Source of the DNA: Parus major
Lineage: Eukaryota; Chordata; Aves; Passeriformes; Paridae
DNA length: 64,000 nt
Direction: 5' to 3'
Assembly: GCF_001522545.3 (NCBI RefSeq)
Contig: NC_031774.1
Span: 47,175,507-47,239,506, forward strand
Of this stretch, positions 12,062 through 25,817 are shown piece after piece (the first letter of the stretch is position 1; each line of letters begins with the position of its first letter). Made by a program: the position numbers and the translations under genes. The notes beneath the pieces were generated by a model. The model had not been told where the DNA came from. It did no database searches and saw only the letters and a program-made list of their open reading frames with translations.

Positions 12062-13696
12062 CTTCTTTTCAAATTATTCTGCCACAAAATAAACAGTCAT
12101 TAAATGAGAAGATGATAATGATGTGCTTGGTAGTAATAAATAATGAATAGTTTGTTAGCATAAATGTAGCATAGTTCAACTGTAAATATCTAATGTACAT
12201 AACATGCTTAAAGTTCTCATGGACACAATGTCAAATTTATTTAACAAATTCAAATAGGTTATAGATTAAAATGTCAGGCATAATAAATTCATAATATTCT
12301 ATGGTAACTGCTCTGAAAAAGTAATACTTTTTTGCACTGGCAATGAATATATAGAGCTACAGCCCATAATAATCTTTGTTAACAATGACATTTTGTTCCC
12401 GAAACACTGTCTCCTGCAGGGTACCTCTAAACAAACAAGTTATTACAAGGTAAGACAGGGTGTAGGTTACAAAGACATCAAATACTCCACAGCATCTGCC
12501 CAAAAGCAACTTGATAAATATAAGGAAATGTGAGGCAGCTCAGTACTCACTGGGACCGAGTAAATTCCCTCACATTCCTCAGGGCAGCCCCACATGGACA
12601 GGGAGCTGCCATAGACTATCCTGTGCTTGTTAAATTCACATCCCTGTTTTCTCACGTGGCCAGTTACTGGCCACAGCTGATAGCTGATGGAAGAAGGTAA
12701 TCTATCTACATGAACTTCAAGGCAAAAGCCTTGTGCCATGACAGCAGTGCACAGACAGGTGGGCACAAGGGCATGTGGCAAGCAGCGGGTTTGCATCAGA
12801 TAATGAGGTGCATGTTTGGAATGAAGGAATCTTCCCTTTGGGAGATCTGCAACGAGTGTTTTGTTTGTAACTTCTTAAGTGGTGGTTTGCCCCTCAGCAT
12901 GGGTTAACCTGCATGGCATGTGGGAAGGACCTGGCTCAAAGAGGAAGAGAGCACTCATCCCATTTGGACATCAAAGGACACAGATTAATTCCCTTGGAGA
13001 TTACAAGTTTCTTCATTATGCTTGCTCTCCTAAAGCTGACATGATATACTTCACAAGAGCCGCCAACTCTCCACACGAGCTGGAACAAGTCTCTGGTTTA
13101 CTGAATTCAGCTCCCTGGAGCTCTGTGGAGGCATCTCATATAAACCCTCTTCAGAACTGTAACGAGCTATCAATGAAAATATTCAGATTTTCAAAATTTC
13201 AAATTCAAATATTCCATGTGAAAACATTTCTAGAACTTTTCTACTGTCATGGGTCCTCTTCTGGTTTCCAGCCAATACAGCCTATTTGTAACCATTTCTA
13301 TCAGGAACGTACATTCCCATGTGCATGGTAAAGTTCTCTTGGTCCTACCTTCATTCCTAGATGTGACAGATGACTGTATGTAACACCTAAAGATTTAGAA
13401 TTTCTGATGGGAGCCCAAGTTCAAGGTTTCTTGGTGATTAACCAGTTGTTTTATTTTTATATTGATGGTCTTTCTTGTTTTCATAGCAAACATAGAGATA
13501 GCTGTGTGTTCTCATATTTGCTAGGATCTGAGTGTACTGAGCCCAGCCAAGATCAGCCAGGGCCCACTGCACTGGCCACAGTAACAAGTAGTAACACTAA
13601 ATTTGAATTTCCTTAAAACAAAATATGGAGTATGGCATCTACAGGAGTACAGTTTAACTACTTTCATCTCTTTTAAGCAGAACTCTGCCTTTTTTT

Positions 13697-13724
13697 CACA
13701 ACAACAACAATAACAACAACAACA
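13697..13724. repeat. (CAA)n simple repeat
   Basis: This is a run of CAA triplets with one TAA interruption. An open frame across it on the minus strand (poly-Cys) is an artefact. Confidence 0.95.
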
Positions 13725-16700
13725 GAGGCAAAATTGAAACAACCCTTATGTACTTATGTGGAAAAAAGAAGAAATAATACAGTATGAAAGGTGCTTCCTA
13801 CTATATTATTTGATGTTTAACATGTCATAGTCTGTTTTTCTCTAGTTAATTGAGATATTGGACACATAAGTGAGAAAGAAAAAAACAGTTTTACTTCCTA
13901 TGTCCATACAGGGCTTAGCCTAAATTTTAAAGAATACTGAAGCAAAGAGTACAGTTTGGGGTTTTTTTCTGCAGCAAACTTATATTAGGCATGTTTTTAA
14001 CTTCTGCTGTAACAAATTAGTTAAAAAAACTTCTTCTGGTATCATAATTCTCTACAGAAATCTAAAATATGTACTTCTATCAAAAGCTGGAAAACACTGA
14101 ATATTATCATCAAGTTTTCCTCACCTACTTTTCCTTTTAAAGATAAAAATCATGTTAATTTCAACATTTTGAGATTAAAAAAATTTTGACACCAATATTT
14201 TAGTTAACATTTCAAAGCTGAAAAAATTGTAAAAGCTTTGTTAAGTCTGGAAGTACCTTTTATGCAAGCTGGAAATTCAGAAAACAATTCTCTTCCAGAC
14301 CACGTATTAGTTTGTCTATGGGACTAAAAGGAGCAATTAAATTTAAATTGTGGCCTTACACCCACCCCTACACTTACCCCAGTCCTAATTAGAGAGCCTG
14401 GCCTTAGAAGTTCAATTGTTGCTTTATAAATTAAGTCACCAGAAGAGATTTTAAATTGGACCTGGTTGTTCAGTCACTAGTGGGATTATACTAATTTTGA
14501 GTCACTGTGAAGGCTGTTTCCAACCTGAAAGGTGATTACATCAGTATTCTCTTTTAACAAGTACTTAATAAGTCCCCATGACTTCAAAGGGTTTTTTAGT
14601 TTGATTTCAGTCTAAGCATATTCCCCCAGAACAGCAGGTCCCACTGGTCCCTTGCACATCTGCTTGGTTAATATTTCATTGCAACATCCACACAGAACCA
14701 AATCACAAACAGACAAAAGAAATTAACCTAATACTAAAATTCCATTGACTGCAGAAAGCATCATTTCCAACTCTCTAAAAGAAATGCATGTGCAGTACTT
14801 ACAAAATCAGAAGCCCCGTTGCATTCAGCTGACCATGCTGTTCCCCACACTGTTACTTATACTGCTTCATCATCTTCTGCTTAATTAGAGATGTTAAACA
14901 TTATACAGACCCGATAAAAATTAGAGCCAACCAAAAGAAAGGAGGAAACAAAGCAAATATTGATGAAACAGGGTTCGCAAGGATCATCTCTGTTATTCAG
15001 CCAAAGAAGCTGACAATCTTCAGCCATTTCAACAGTAGCTGTAACATCCTCTCTGTTGCCTCTGACCATGCGGAGGAGCTTGAGTGCAAATGTTGTGTGA
15101 TTAGGACCCTACTGGAAACCAGGAGGTTGTGCCTGGAATCACTAGAAACAGGAGATAACCCTTGGTGCCAGAAGTCAGACTTTCTGTGTTGTGATGAAGC
15201 ACACATGAAGCTGACAGCCACGTATCACAGCCGCTCTTCCAAAATCTATCCAGAGACAAATCTTCTGCATGGTCCTCAGCCTGTATATGGATGACAAAGT
15301 AATTGCCTGTACCTTCTCACTCTGTAGATTAGTACCACTGTGGGGGTATGTGATAAACACGTTTCCATGAGAGGTTTCCCACCCTGGCTGATGTGGTCCC
15401 TTCATCTGTCTCAGTTCTGTGTGCATCTCAGTTACTGCCTTGGCAGGTGGTGGGAATGCAAGTAGCAGGCTGTTTACTCCCACATGTTGGCATACTGCAT
15501 GTGCGCACCCATTCTCATTCTCCTTGCCCTCTCACACACTTTTAAATTGTTCAAATGAAAACAAGTGCTGTTTGTTCCTATTAATTCTATTTTCCCAATA
15601 GGAATGAAATGCTGGTGGATCAAGATGACTGATTTTTTCCAGTTAACAACAAAGATCATGATTGAGTGGTGACATAAATTATATTTCCCCATTTGTGATG
15701 ACTCTTTTCTTTGTACTTGTTTACTCACATGTGTAATTTTGTTGTTACAAACATAGATAAACATGGAGACAGAACACAGATATATATTGTCTGGACACTC
15801 CCCTTCTTTGTTTTCCTCTATATTCCTTCCCTTCTCCCCCCTCCCCTCTTCCCTTTTTACTTCCTCCTTCTAACTCTGGCTGTAAAGGTCACAAACACAG
15901 AGATTATTTTACTCATCAAAGCCCAGGTGAATAACAGGTCATGGTGGTCAAGGACAAACTGTGTTACAAAATGGCTATAAGCCTCTTGTTTTCTCTTTCA
16001 TTTGTGATGCCTTGTAATTACTGTTTTGTTTTTAATAATGTTAAGCTAAACTTTAACAAGGCATTTCCTTACCATTTCATTATGGCAGCAGAAATAAGGT
16101 ACTACAGCAGCTTGAAACCAAAACGATGAGCAGACAGATGCACGCGTGCCAGGTGTACCACGCACTGCCACGAGCTATTGCAGTCCCACCTCCCTGCTGA
16201 CCACAGTTTCAACTCTAACTCATGAAACCATGTTAACCAGCTTCATACAGATCATTTATCTACTGAACTAGATCTTTTGCTCTACTTTTTGGTTTTTTTT
16301 TTCATAGCAATAAAAGTACAGGACAAGGAAATACCAAAACAGATGTGTTTTATTCCTTCTGATAATTAAAACCACGATAAAGTTTGCATTGCCTGAGTCC
16401 ATGTTACTGCTGTATAGTTCATGTAGGTCAGTTTCTATACCACACCCCAGCTCACATTTTGACATCTTTAGATGAAATAGAGCCATATATTCATTTCATG
16501 CATTTGCTAATACCTTGCAAACATCTTCCTGACAGCTTGTTTTGTGTTGAATAGAACATTTCAAAGCAGGTTTAAAGAGTTCTTAATTAACCATTGACTG
16601 GTATATTCAATGGCAAGAGAGCCACTCAACTTGTCCAGTGTTCTTGTTATGCTTCTGCACCTTAGGTAGGGAAATTAGAGTTTTTGTGTCAATTTGACAA

Positions 16701-17899
16701 CAATAAAACTCTTCTGGGATAATGGCTGACAAATACACGAGTTATAAACCTATTATGTCATAATTTACACAAAGACGTTTTAGTGTAAAGAATATAGACC
16801 ACAAGCATATTGACAGAGCAGCAATATGAAGGAAATGGAGTATGGAATTAGGAAGGAAATGGACATTGCCCTCCCCTCCATTTCCTTGCTGATAGCCTTG
16901 AGTTATGTAATAGTCTTTGGGAAGGATCAGGCTCTCAGAGTGCAGGAAAATTGCTAGGATTGGAGATGTAAGCATGCCTGGTGAATTATGTTTTTTCTAG
17001 TTTGGATGAAGTATATAATGAACAATAAAGGCACAATCTGCTCATAGTGGTCATGCCATGCTTTCAATACGTCTTGGAGAATCTCCTCTATTGTGCTGTC
17101 AGAAAGACAAAATTCAGTAGTTTAGGAAGGGACAGTGAAATTAGGATGAAATATAGTCTATATTTAGTGAAGAAAACTTGCACAAGGAAGGGTAAGTTCA
17201 GCTCACAGAACTCTTTTTCATTTGAATTAGCATCATTCATATGAACGAAACAGAGAACAGGAACGAGAGTTTAAAAAAAATTACCAATGGTAATGACTGA
17301 TAGTGAACACTTATAATAATTTTTCAGCTGGAAAACCAATTTCAGTTGCAAATATACACTAAATGTAGCAGATGTCTTACTGAACAACTGAACCCCTATT
17401 GCTGCTTCAGTGCAGCCTGCTGTGCAGGCTGGCAAGTATGACATAGGAACCACAGCCTCCTGTAAAAGGGGAAAGAAAGTAGGCAGTTTGCTCTAACATT
17501 AGAAACCTTTATTTGGGCCCCAGAATCTTTCAAAAGAAGATTTTTCATTAATTCTACATATAACAGCTTCACCATAGATTTTCTATTCAGACCTGAATAT
17601 TTCTGTAAAATTATATTCTGTAACATTAGTAATGAAAGAGCTACCAAGATTTTAATATCTGGGTGATTTCCACCTAGGATGTTGTGAAAGAATAGTATGT
17701 ATTCTGTTTTCTTTTCTTCCTAATGACCAAAATAGATGACAAAATAATCTTATTGGCCATGAAGATCTCAAATAATATCTTTCATTGGCCAAGTACTGTT
17801 CAGGATACTGGGATGATTTCAGATTGGGATGGAACAGCTGATGAGAGAACCGCTGCACTGAAAATTCAGGATAGATGTCTATCTCTGTTGAGCAGATTA

Positions 17900-18030
17900 G
17901 TTTTGGCTTTGGGAACATCATTAATACTAATAGGCTTCAGTTTTCTCATCTGTAAGATAAAAATGATACAACTAACTTCCTCACTGAAATTAGATGATGT
18001 GAAAAACAAAAATATTTTTAAAGGTCTTGA
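17900..18030 (-). mobile_element. Possible ancient MIR/CORE-SINE relic
   Basis: The minus strand contains ATCTTACAGATGAGAAAACT followed by GAAGC, preceded by GAGGAAGTTAG. This is close to the conserved core of MIR-type SINEs (ATTTTACAGATGAGGAAACT). Surrounding similarity is weak. Confidence 0.35.
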
Positions 18031-18869
18031 GCACTCTCTTAGTTCTTTATTGAGTTTAATGAAGTCAGGATAATTTTTCAGTTTTATTCCATGACCTCTC
18101 CCTTGGTAACAGTGATACACAATTTGAAAATCTGTGATCAGCAGTTTTATCCAGCTTCAAAGTGAGATTTGAAACTTTCCTCAATTGCAAGCTTCCATAA
18201 AAAGTCCTCTGGACTTTGCAGAAAGTGTCTTCCTTCCTGCCTGGTATGCTTAGCACTTGTATTCAAGGGCTGGTAGTTGTACATTACAGCCTGGGGACAG
18301 GCGATTAAGCACACCCAAGTATTGCAAGTATTAATAACCTGTCTGCATCACATGACACTGCACAAGCCATGTTTTTACCAGACATTTTTCTTTCATGTCT
18401 AGAAAATGCAAATATCTGTTGCCAGCACCTACAGAATAAGAATCTTATACAGGAAAATAGAGAAGGATAAGATTATTGTGCTCACTGAATTGTCTTTTTC
18501 TTCTTTCGGTTCCACTCAAGCATCATGCCAGCAGGGATTGTTTCATCTGAACATCTACTGCTCATCCAGTATTGTGCTTTTAAAATCATATTATTTACCT
18601 ATGGTAAAGCATCTAACTCCTGATTAATTAAGTAAGGCTGTGACTATGTAAACTAAGAGAGGAAGGATGGTCAGTCTCAGTGGGTAGCTGTAAGCAGACA
18701 AGAAGCTAAGTTTCTGCAATGTGAACCTGTGACTGAGCTGGGAAGGGAAGCAGAAACTCCCAAGTCCCAACCCGATGCTTTGTAACTACTGGTCTTTCCT
18801 TCTTTCCTAATAATGTTCTTGCGTTAAAGAAAGAAAGGAATTAATCAATTAATTATGGGTTTCTAACAG

Positions 18870-18970
18870 CAATATAGTACTTAAAATTTTAATAAATGTG
18901 TGTCTATACAACATGAAAATATAGTTAACAAGAACCATCCCAATGAGTAATTCAAGACTTAAGCAACTAA
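18870..18970 (-). pseudogene. Possible relic of a serpin first coding exon end and donor region
   Basis: Positions 18917-18937 repeat exactly 21 bases found at 11425-11445, the end of serpin A coding exon 1 (codons for VNYIYF). Weaker similarity continues on both sides: TAATTCA-GA-TT on the exon side, and TAAAATTTT plus TGTCTAT on the intron side with a gap that removes the donor. The orientation matches the serpin genes. It is too short to name with certainty. Confidence 0.35.
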
Positions 18971-21908
18971 CATTATTCTGCAAGCCTTCATTAAAAAGTT
19001 CTTCACCTTCCCATTTGGTCCACTGATCCTGCTATCTGGGACCATCTCACCTGAATTGCTTTCTTTACCTCCTGTGTACTCCTGAGTGATACTGAATTAG
19101 TGTCTACCTTTAATCATGGAGCTGATCAAGTAAAGTTGGTCAAAGCGGATTGAAGTAAACAGTAATGACATTACTCTGTGACTCAGAAACTCAGCTGTCC
19201 AAGCACACCATGTAGATATTGGCTAATGCTCAAAGAAAGGGCACTGAAAGTGGTCTTGCAAGCCACAGAGTAAATTTACCTTGTTTATTACACCTTGTCA
19301 GTCTCCCTCAGACTCATACAGAACTGTTGAAAATGAGGGTACAAACACAAGAATGCACCAGGGAACAAGTGCATAAGGGAGACAAGTTTCAATTTTATTT
19401 TTAATGGATATGGAGTAGATTATATTTTACTGTGGCCACTGCTTTTCACCATGCTGGAAGAAGATTTAGACCATCACTTCATAGCTTTTAAAAATCCTAG
19501 ATCCATATGCAGAAAAATTAAAAAAAGCCATTTTTCTATGTAATCAACCATTACACAAGCATTTCAAATCTGTTACTTTTAACAGCAAAACTATTGGAAC
19601 TGTGACAAAACTTCCCTAATCCAAACTTGACGATACCCTGCCTAGTGTTGTCTCCTGCATACTGGTATCTCCTCTGACATTCTTTTCTTGTCTTTCCTCA
19701 CTCCACGCACAGTCACTTGCAGACCTCTCTCATCTTGGCACACCATTCTCCTACCCCTGCTTCCCCCATTAGCCTGGAGACTGATAGCAAATAGAGGCTG
19801 TTGAAGAATTATAGAGGAAGGCATTCCCAAAGGAGTCACATCAAGACCCTTCCTTGAAACTTAACCCCTGGGGATGAGGGGAAGCCCAGACTGATTTTCA
19901 CAGAATACCTGGGTGTCCTCTTGCATAGAGCAGCACAGAATTATAGCACTTCTAGGGCTGGGGTCAGCAAGAATGGGGCTCAGCTGTAGAGAGCAAAAAG
20001 GTTAATCAGGTCACAAGAGCTTCTAGGTGATGATGTCCTGCTCTTAGGTTCATTGATCAGCCAGTGAGAGTATTTTATTTTTCTTGATGATGCAATGCTT
20101 TTAAATTAATGCCTTTGGTAGAACTTAGGTGGGTGGGGATTATGAAAACCAGTTTGAACCGGTCCCTGGCCTTTGTGAATGCTCCAACTCTCATACTAAT
20201 GATGATTGAATTAATCTCTTAACAAACACGTTTGTTTTTCTAATTCGCCTCCACACACTTAATTACTATAGCTCCAAACCCAACACCCAAATATTACAGC
20301 AGAGATGGCACTTAGTCTTCCCTGATCTCCGGAAATCTCTGAATTATTGGGATCCTTCCTGAAGTAATTTCTGGAGCACTGTGAATAGGGTCTTCTCACC
20401 AAAAACAGAATCCTAGAAGCCAAGGCTATGTCTAAGAGGATTCACAGTCTACAAAGGAGGGCCTTTTCTACCAGCATGTTCTAAACATATTTCTGTTCAC
20501 AGTTTAGTGTAAAAGTAATTATTTTACTTCTGCCCTATAGGCATTCAGTGGCCAGCCAAAGATAAGAAGTACCTAAATCCTTTGAGCTGGAGGTCCCTGC
20601 TTATCTTTGATGAAGCTATAAGTTCAGTGCTCTATTACTTACAACCTCCTTTACAAATGCTCAACATTTTTCTCACACCTGAGAAACTTTCCTAGATTGC
20701 ACAAGTATCCAGATTCTACCTGTAGCCCTTAATGTTCCACTCAAAAATCCTTTCTCAGAAACACTTCTTGGAAGTTGTCTGACAGAGAAATTTCCATGTA
20801 AGAAACCAGAGTCTGAGACACATTAAGATTTCCATGAATATTTGATTTTGTCAATGTTTTGAAAGAGAAATTATGAAAATGTTCAATGCTAATTTTTATT
20901 TTATAAGATAATATGAAGTGATCTATTTTACTACTATTTAACAATAAAATGGAAAACAAAATTCAAAACAATTTTTTTGGCAATTTGCTGACAATTTAAA
21001 TTTTTGTCACAACCGGTGAAAAATTCGATGTATTGAAATTTCTCTTGGGAGAGAAAGGTAATTTATTTTATGTGAAGATCATACAAATAAGAGACTATGA
21101 ACATTATTTAAAAGCAATTGTAGAAAATTGTAGACTGGAAAGAAACCAATTGTTTACAAGAAAATTTTGATTGTGCATTCAATTCTTCAAGTCAGGATAG
21201 AGAGTCCTCTGCATCAGCTGTAGAGGATCTGAGGAATGAGGATGTCATTATTTTCCCACTCCTGGTTTTATTCTCATTTGCCTTTTTTGTGAACTAAAAC
21301 CAGATTTATCATATTCTCTAAGGTAATAGGTATCAAGGAAAACGAGTTTAAAACTGTTATACTGATAGCTATTCACATTAAAAAATAAATTTTATTCAAG
21401 TTTGCTATGAATCTGATGGGAAAAACTGATTACTAATGAAATATTCCCATTTTTTAAAATACATTTGATAGAGAAATGAAAGAAAAAAACCCAAAACATT
21501 AAGAGAGGTAACAGATCTGGTTAGAATTTTTGTGAAGATTCACTGGTAAATAGCAAGGCATACATGTGATTGTATGAACTATAATGCTTGCAAAAAGAAC
21601 AAAACTGCAAATATGAAGGCAAACTTAAATTCACCTACTTCAACCATTCATAGTGATAAAAAGATCCTTTTAAACTCTAAAAAAACCCCACACTTTTTTT
21701 TTGTTTAATAATGAATGCTCCCTATCTACTGAGTCATATAAGTTGGCTTAGATTTTTAGTGATTTCCTACTGAACCAGTGAGCTGATAGAAGTGTTACTG
21801 TTAACTGAGGAAATAAAAATGCTTTAAGAGGTCTTGGACACCCTTGTTCACAGCAAGAAGAAACAAACAGGCTTTGGCAGTAAGCAGAGGCCATACATAC
21901 ACAGTAGA

Positions 21909-21942
21909 ATACATATATAGTGCATATATACACATATACACA
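21909..21942. repeat. AT/CA-rich simple repeat
   Basis: Alternating TA and CA dinucleotides (ATACATATATAGTGCATATA and onward). Confidence 0.8.
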
Positions 21943-22530
21943 AGCTTGCTTTCTTTCCCTTTTATTCATATCTCCCACAGTCTGGATTCCTTCTTCCTTG
22001 TTACTGAGAATAGAAATGACATATTCAGTGGCATATCCAGCATCACTGAACAATCTCTGTCCTCAGTGGCAATGACTAACCTGGGACTGTCATGCCAAGT
22101 ATAAACCAAGGGCTTTTCCCCTTGTGTTCTTGGCCTTGTATTTAGTGGCAATGATTCTGCTCTGATCAGCCGGCTGCTGACTACTGTGAGATCCTTCCCA
22201 ATGAAAAAGGTGAAACTACCAGCAAAATGTGTCATGTCACAGTTTACTAAAGTTCCACATCATCTTTGACTTCTCTGAATAATGCACAGCTGAACTCAAT
22301 GCTTATAAAGGGTATTCCCTCCCTATTAGTGTATGATTGTTTTAGATCCTGCCCTGAGGAGTTTTATAAGTTTTCAGAAGTATGAGGCATATACCAACAA
22401 AACCATTACAAAATCTGGACATATACCGACTCTTCAAAGAATTCTTCGGCAAAGGATTCTGGCTACTGCTGTAAAAGACAATAGAATGTTTCTATAAACA
22501 CATTAGCAATAAGAAGCTAATCTCCATCCT

Positions 22531-23885
22531 TTATTGGATGCAAGAAGGAAGATTGTGACAAAGGATCAGGAAAACACTGAGATTCTCAGTGCCTTCTTTT
22601 CCTCAGTTGTTAATAGTAAGACCAGGTGTTCACAGGGTACCCAGACACCTGAGCTGCAAGACAGGCACAGGGGGGGAAATGAAAGCCCCATAAACCAAGG
22701 GAAAATGGTCAGCAACCTTTTGCACCACATAAACACACACAAGGGTACTGAGGGAGCTGATGGAAGAGCTCACCAAACCACTTTCAATCATTTATCAGAA
22801 GTTCTGGCTCACCAGGCAGGTCCCAGACAAACAGAGGTTGGAAAATGGTCTGTCAGTCTACGAGACAGGGCAGAAGGAGGATCTGGGGCATTACAGGACG
22901 CTCAGCCTGACCTCAGTGCCAGGGAAGATTATGGAGCAGAAGCTGGTGAGTGCCATGACACGGCATGCAGAGAACAACTGGGTGATCAGGCCCAGCCAGC
23001 GCAGGTTTATGAAAGGCAGGTGCTATTTGTACTGACCTGACCTCCTTCTCTGACAAGGTGGCCAGCTTGGATGAGGAATGGCTGTGGATGCTGTGTACCT
23101 GGGCTTTAGTAAAGACTTTGATACTCCAAAGCATCAAGTCAGAACAACCACTACAGACTCTGGGGACAGAGTGCACAGAGTGGCTGGAAAGCTGCCTGGT
23201 GGAAAAGGACCTGGGGGTGCCATTTGACAGCAGCTGAACATGAGCCAGCTGTGCCCAGCTGTGGCCAGGAAGGCCAATGGCATCCTGGCCTGTGCCAGCA
23301 GTAGTGTGGCCAGCAGGAGCAGGGCAGGGATTGTCCCCCTGTACCCAGCACTGGTGAGGCCACACCTCAAATCCTGTGTTCAGTTCTGGGCCCCTCAAGA
23401 CAAGAAAGACACTGAGGGGCTGGAGTGTGTCCAGAGAAGGGCAACAGAGCTGGGGAAGGGTCTAGATAGTCAGTCATATGAAGGGTGGCTGAGGGAGCTG
23501 GGGGTGTTTAGCCTGGAGAAAAGAAGACTGAGGGGAGACCTTATCACTCTCTACAACTCCCTAACAGGAGGAAAGAAGGTGTAGCCAGGTGAGGGTCAGT
23601 TTTACACCCCAAGTTACAATTGGTAGAAGAAATATGGCCTCAAGTTGCACCAGAGGTGGGGGGGAGGTTAAATGGAGTATTGGGAAATAATTCTTCATGG
23701 AAAGGATTGTCAAACATGGGAAGAGGCCACCCAGGGAAGCGGTTGAGTCAACACCCCTGGTAGTATTTCAAAGATCTGTGGATGTGGCACTCAGGGACAG
23801 GGTTGGACTTGACTGTTCTGGATTAAAGGCTAGAGTTGATTTTAAGGGCTAATCTTCCAACCTAGAAGATTCTGTGTTTCTATGA
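22531..23885 (+). mobile_element. CR1 LINE, 5'-truncated, decayed reverse transcriptase
   Basis: The translation contains broken CR1 reverse-transcriptase motifs (PLSIIYQKFW, then SLTSVPGKIMEQKLVSAM) in shifting frames, and the 3' end reads GATTCTGTGTTTCTATGA, the CR1 terminus. An internal deletion near 23130 joins the mid-RT region to the C-terminal part. It lies in the intergenic region between serpins A and B, opposite to their transcription. Confidence 0.9.
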
Positions 23886-25817
23886 CAGTCATGTTTATTA
23901 TTCAATATTTTGTCATACTTATTTCTAGAACTACAAATTCTGCAGTTTCAAAAAACCTGAAGTTGAACTAACTATTCTGCATTTCGGATTCTCACCTGCA
24001 TCTTTTTGAAAAAATTGAACCTAACATTTGTCACTTCCTCTAAGCGTGATACCGAGACAGTTTAAGTGAAAAGCTTAACATTTTTCTTCTTGAGATAGCT
24101 GAGAGCTCTTGCAGACATCCTAAGCAATCAGGGTAATTTGTTGTTACTTGCTCTTTGACTACTTTTTTCCCCTCTGAATACTATTCTATTGTTAGTTCAA
24201 GTCAGAATAGTTTAAGCTCAGCCACTGCAAAGGAAGCCCTTGTGCAATGGACTGAACTTTTCTGTTTTGCCAGTGCCCCCCTTGAACACTTTTATACTTT
24301 ATACATCTGCTGTCCCTCAGGCTCTTTGAAATTATCTCTTTTAAAAAGAATTTGTTATTTTGTGGCATGACTTCTACAAGTTTCTTTCCCTCCAAGCTGT
24401 CCTTGTCCTTTCTTATTACAGTTTTAATGTTCTGGGATTGTTCTTTTTAGTAAGGAGGCATTCCTTGAGCTGATAATGACTTCCATTTCTGAATTTTTCT
24501 TCTTAATTCTAGTTTAGTTTTCTGTGTATTTTCCCTGTTCAAGTTTGGGTTTTTGGATTTACTTCCAAATACGTTGCTGTACATTTTTACAAGAATGCGA
24601 CCTGCAAGTTCTGGTTATGTCAGAAAACTATCTGTGAGCTAGGAAAATCTGCAGTGCCTTTAGATTGATGTAGATCACAAATATCTGTAAGAACCTGTAG
24701 AAAGTACCCTGTCAAGGTTTGCTATGGATTCAGTGATGTGAGCAAGTTTAGTACATTTAATTTTTAGCTTGGGAAACACTAAATTTATTTTTTCTTTTGC
24801 CTTATTTGAGTGCCACAGAGAAGAGTTTTTCTTCACTGTGATTTTAATTTGGAAGTGGGTTCCTCTAGAGAAAGTTTCTAAGCAATTTTCATTTTTCTCT
24901 GTCTTAATTTATTGAAAGCCAAAAAGGTACGATATAGATGGCCTGTATTTTGTTTATGGAATAACAGGAACTGCAGCTCAAAAATGTGCCAAGACTGACA
25001 GCACAGCTATTAGAGGGAGTCAAGAGAGAAGTTTTTAGAAGAGAGATGAGAGACACATGGGAGCTATGTGTGATAGATATCTACACTAGATAGAGTAGAA
25101 GCAGCGCACTTTCTAAAGGCGTTGAAATAAACATCTTTGCATGAAATGAATGTTCAGCCTTCCCAAAAGGTTCTCTGCCTAGCAGAGATAACCTACTATT
25201 TATTGCTCAGGCTAAAGGCAGAGGGCTTTACTCATTACTGGCGTTACTCTGCCAATCTAATGTATATGAGCAGTAAATTAATAATTTACACTCATCAAAA
25301 AAACCTGCTTGAACCATACTTAATTCTTAACTCTGAATTATAGAAGTAAAATAGCAAAATTAGAGACTTTTTAATGTCATGTTTATTAATTGTTGTTGTT
25401 CTACCATAGTACATTTGTCTGCATATTTCAAGGCTGTACAAAGACTGGTGTAAGTGCTTAATACCTATTAACAGACTAACCCAGTTTAGTCAATTATTTA
25501 CCCCTCCTGCAACCAGAGATTGGATATATACCAGGAACATAAGTAAAGAAATTAAATAATGATAGATGTTGTAAAAACCAGAAGAAAAAAACAGATAGGA
25601 AAATGAACAAGGAAATAAAATAAGCATGAGCATTGTGAATGTGACTGATTATTGTGTCTCTTAACAGTGAAAACAGCTCTATATAATATTGTGACTATAC
25701 TAACCACGAAGCAGATGTGAGGAAAAGAGTACCAATGTTGTATTATGGACAGGCTGGGAACAGAAGGGGTTATATCAAGAGACATGGTAAGTACCACTGA
25801 TGGGGTATGAGTGTTAT
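23886..25817. other. Intergenic between CR1 and the serpin-like segment; nothing recognised
   Basis: AT-rich sequence without long open frames or known repeats. Confidence 0.6.

Larger units (their letters stand above)
12079..22530. other. Upstream of serpin A; no intact gene
   Basis: This stretch must hold serpin A's leader exon and promoter, but neither can be placed firmly. It also contains the (CAA)n run, the possible SINE near 17.95 kb, the serpin-like scraps near 17.4 and 18.9 kb, and a pyrimidine-rich run near 15820-15870. The 150-codon frame at 12879-13331 shows no domain. Confidence 0.6.

Noticed and set aside
12879..13331. 150-codon plus-strand frame
   Set aside because: No family resemblance and no exon-like boundaries.
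13521..13742. Cys-rich minus-strand frame
   Set aside because: The poly-Cys part is the (CAA)n simple repeat read in antisense.
17866..18120. Minus-strand frame with CIIFILQMRKLK, resembling [13 protein letters not shown] of serpin exon 2
   Set aside because: The matching bases are better explained by the MIR-type SINE core, and the rest of the exon is not found around it.
18065..18256. Minus-strand frame with SIPGRKEDT and SNLTLKL, faintly like fused serpin exons 2 and 3
   Set aside because: It would require loss of an intron, the alignment needs several gaps, and the nucleotide sequence does not match either serpin.
22534..23584. Several 100-168 codon frames
   Set aside because: They are decayed CR1 reverse-transcriptase sequence and its antisense, broken by frameshifts.
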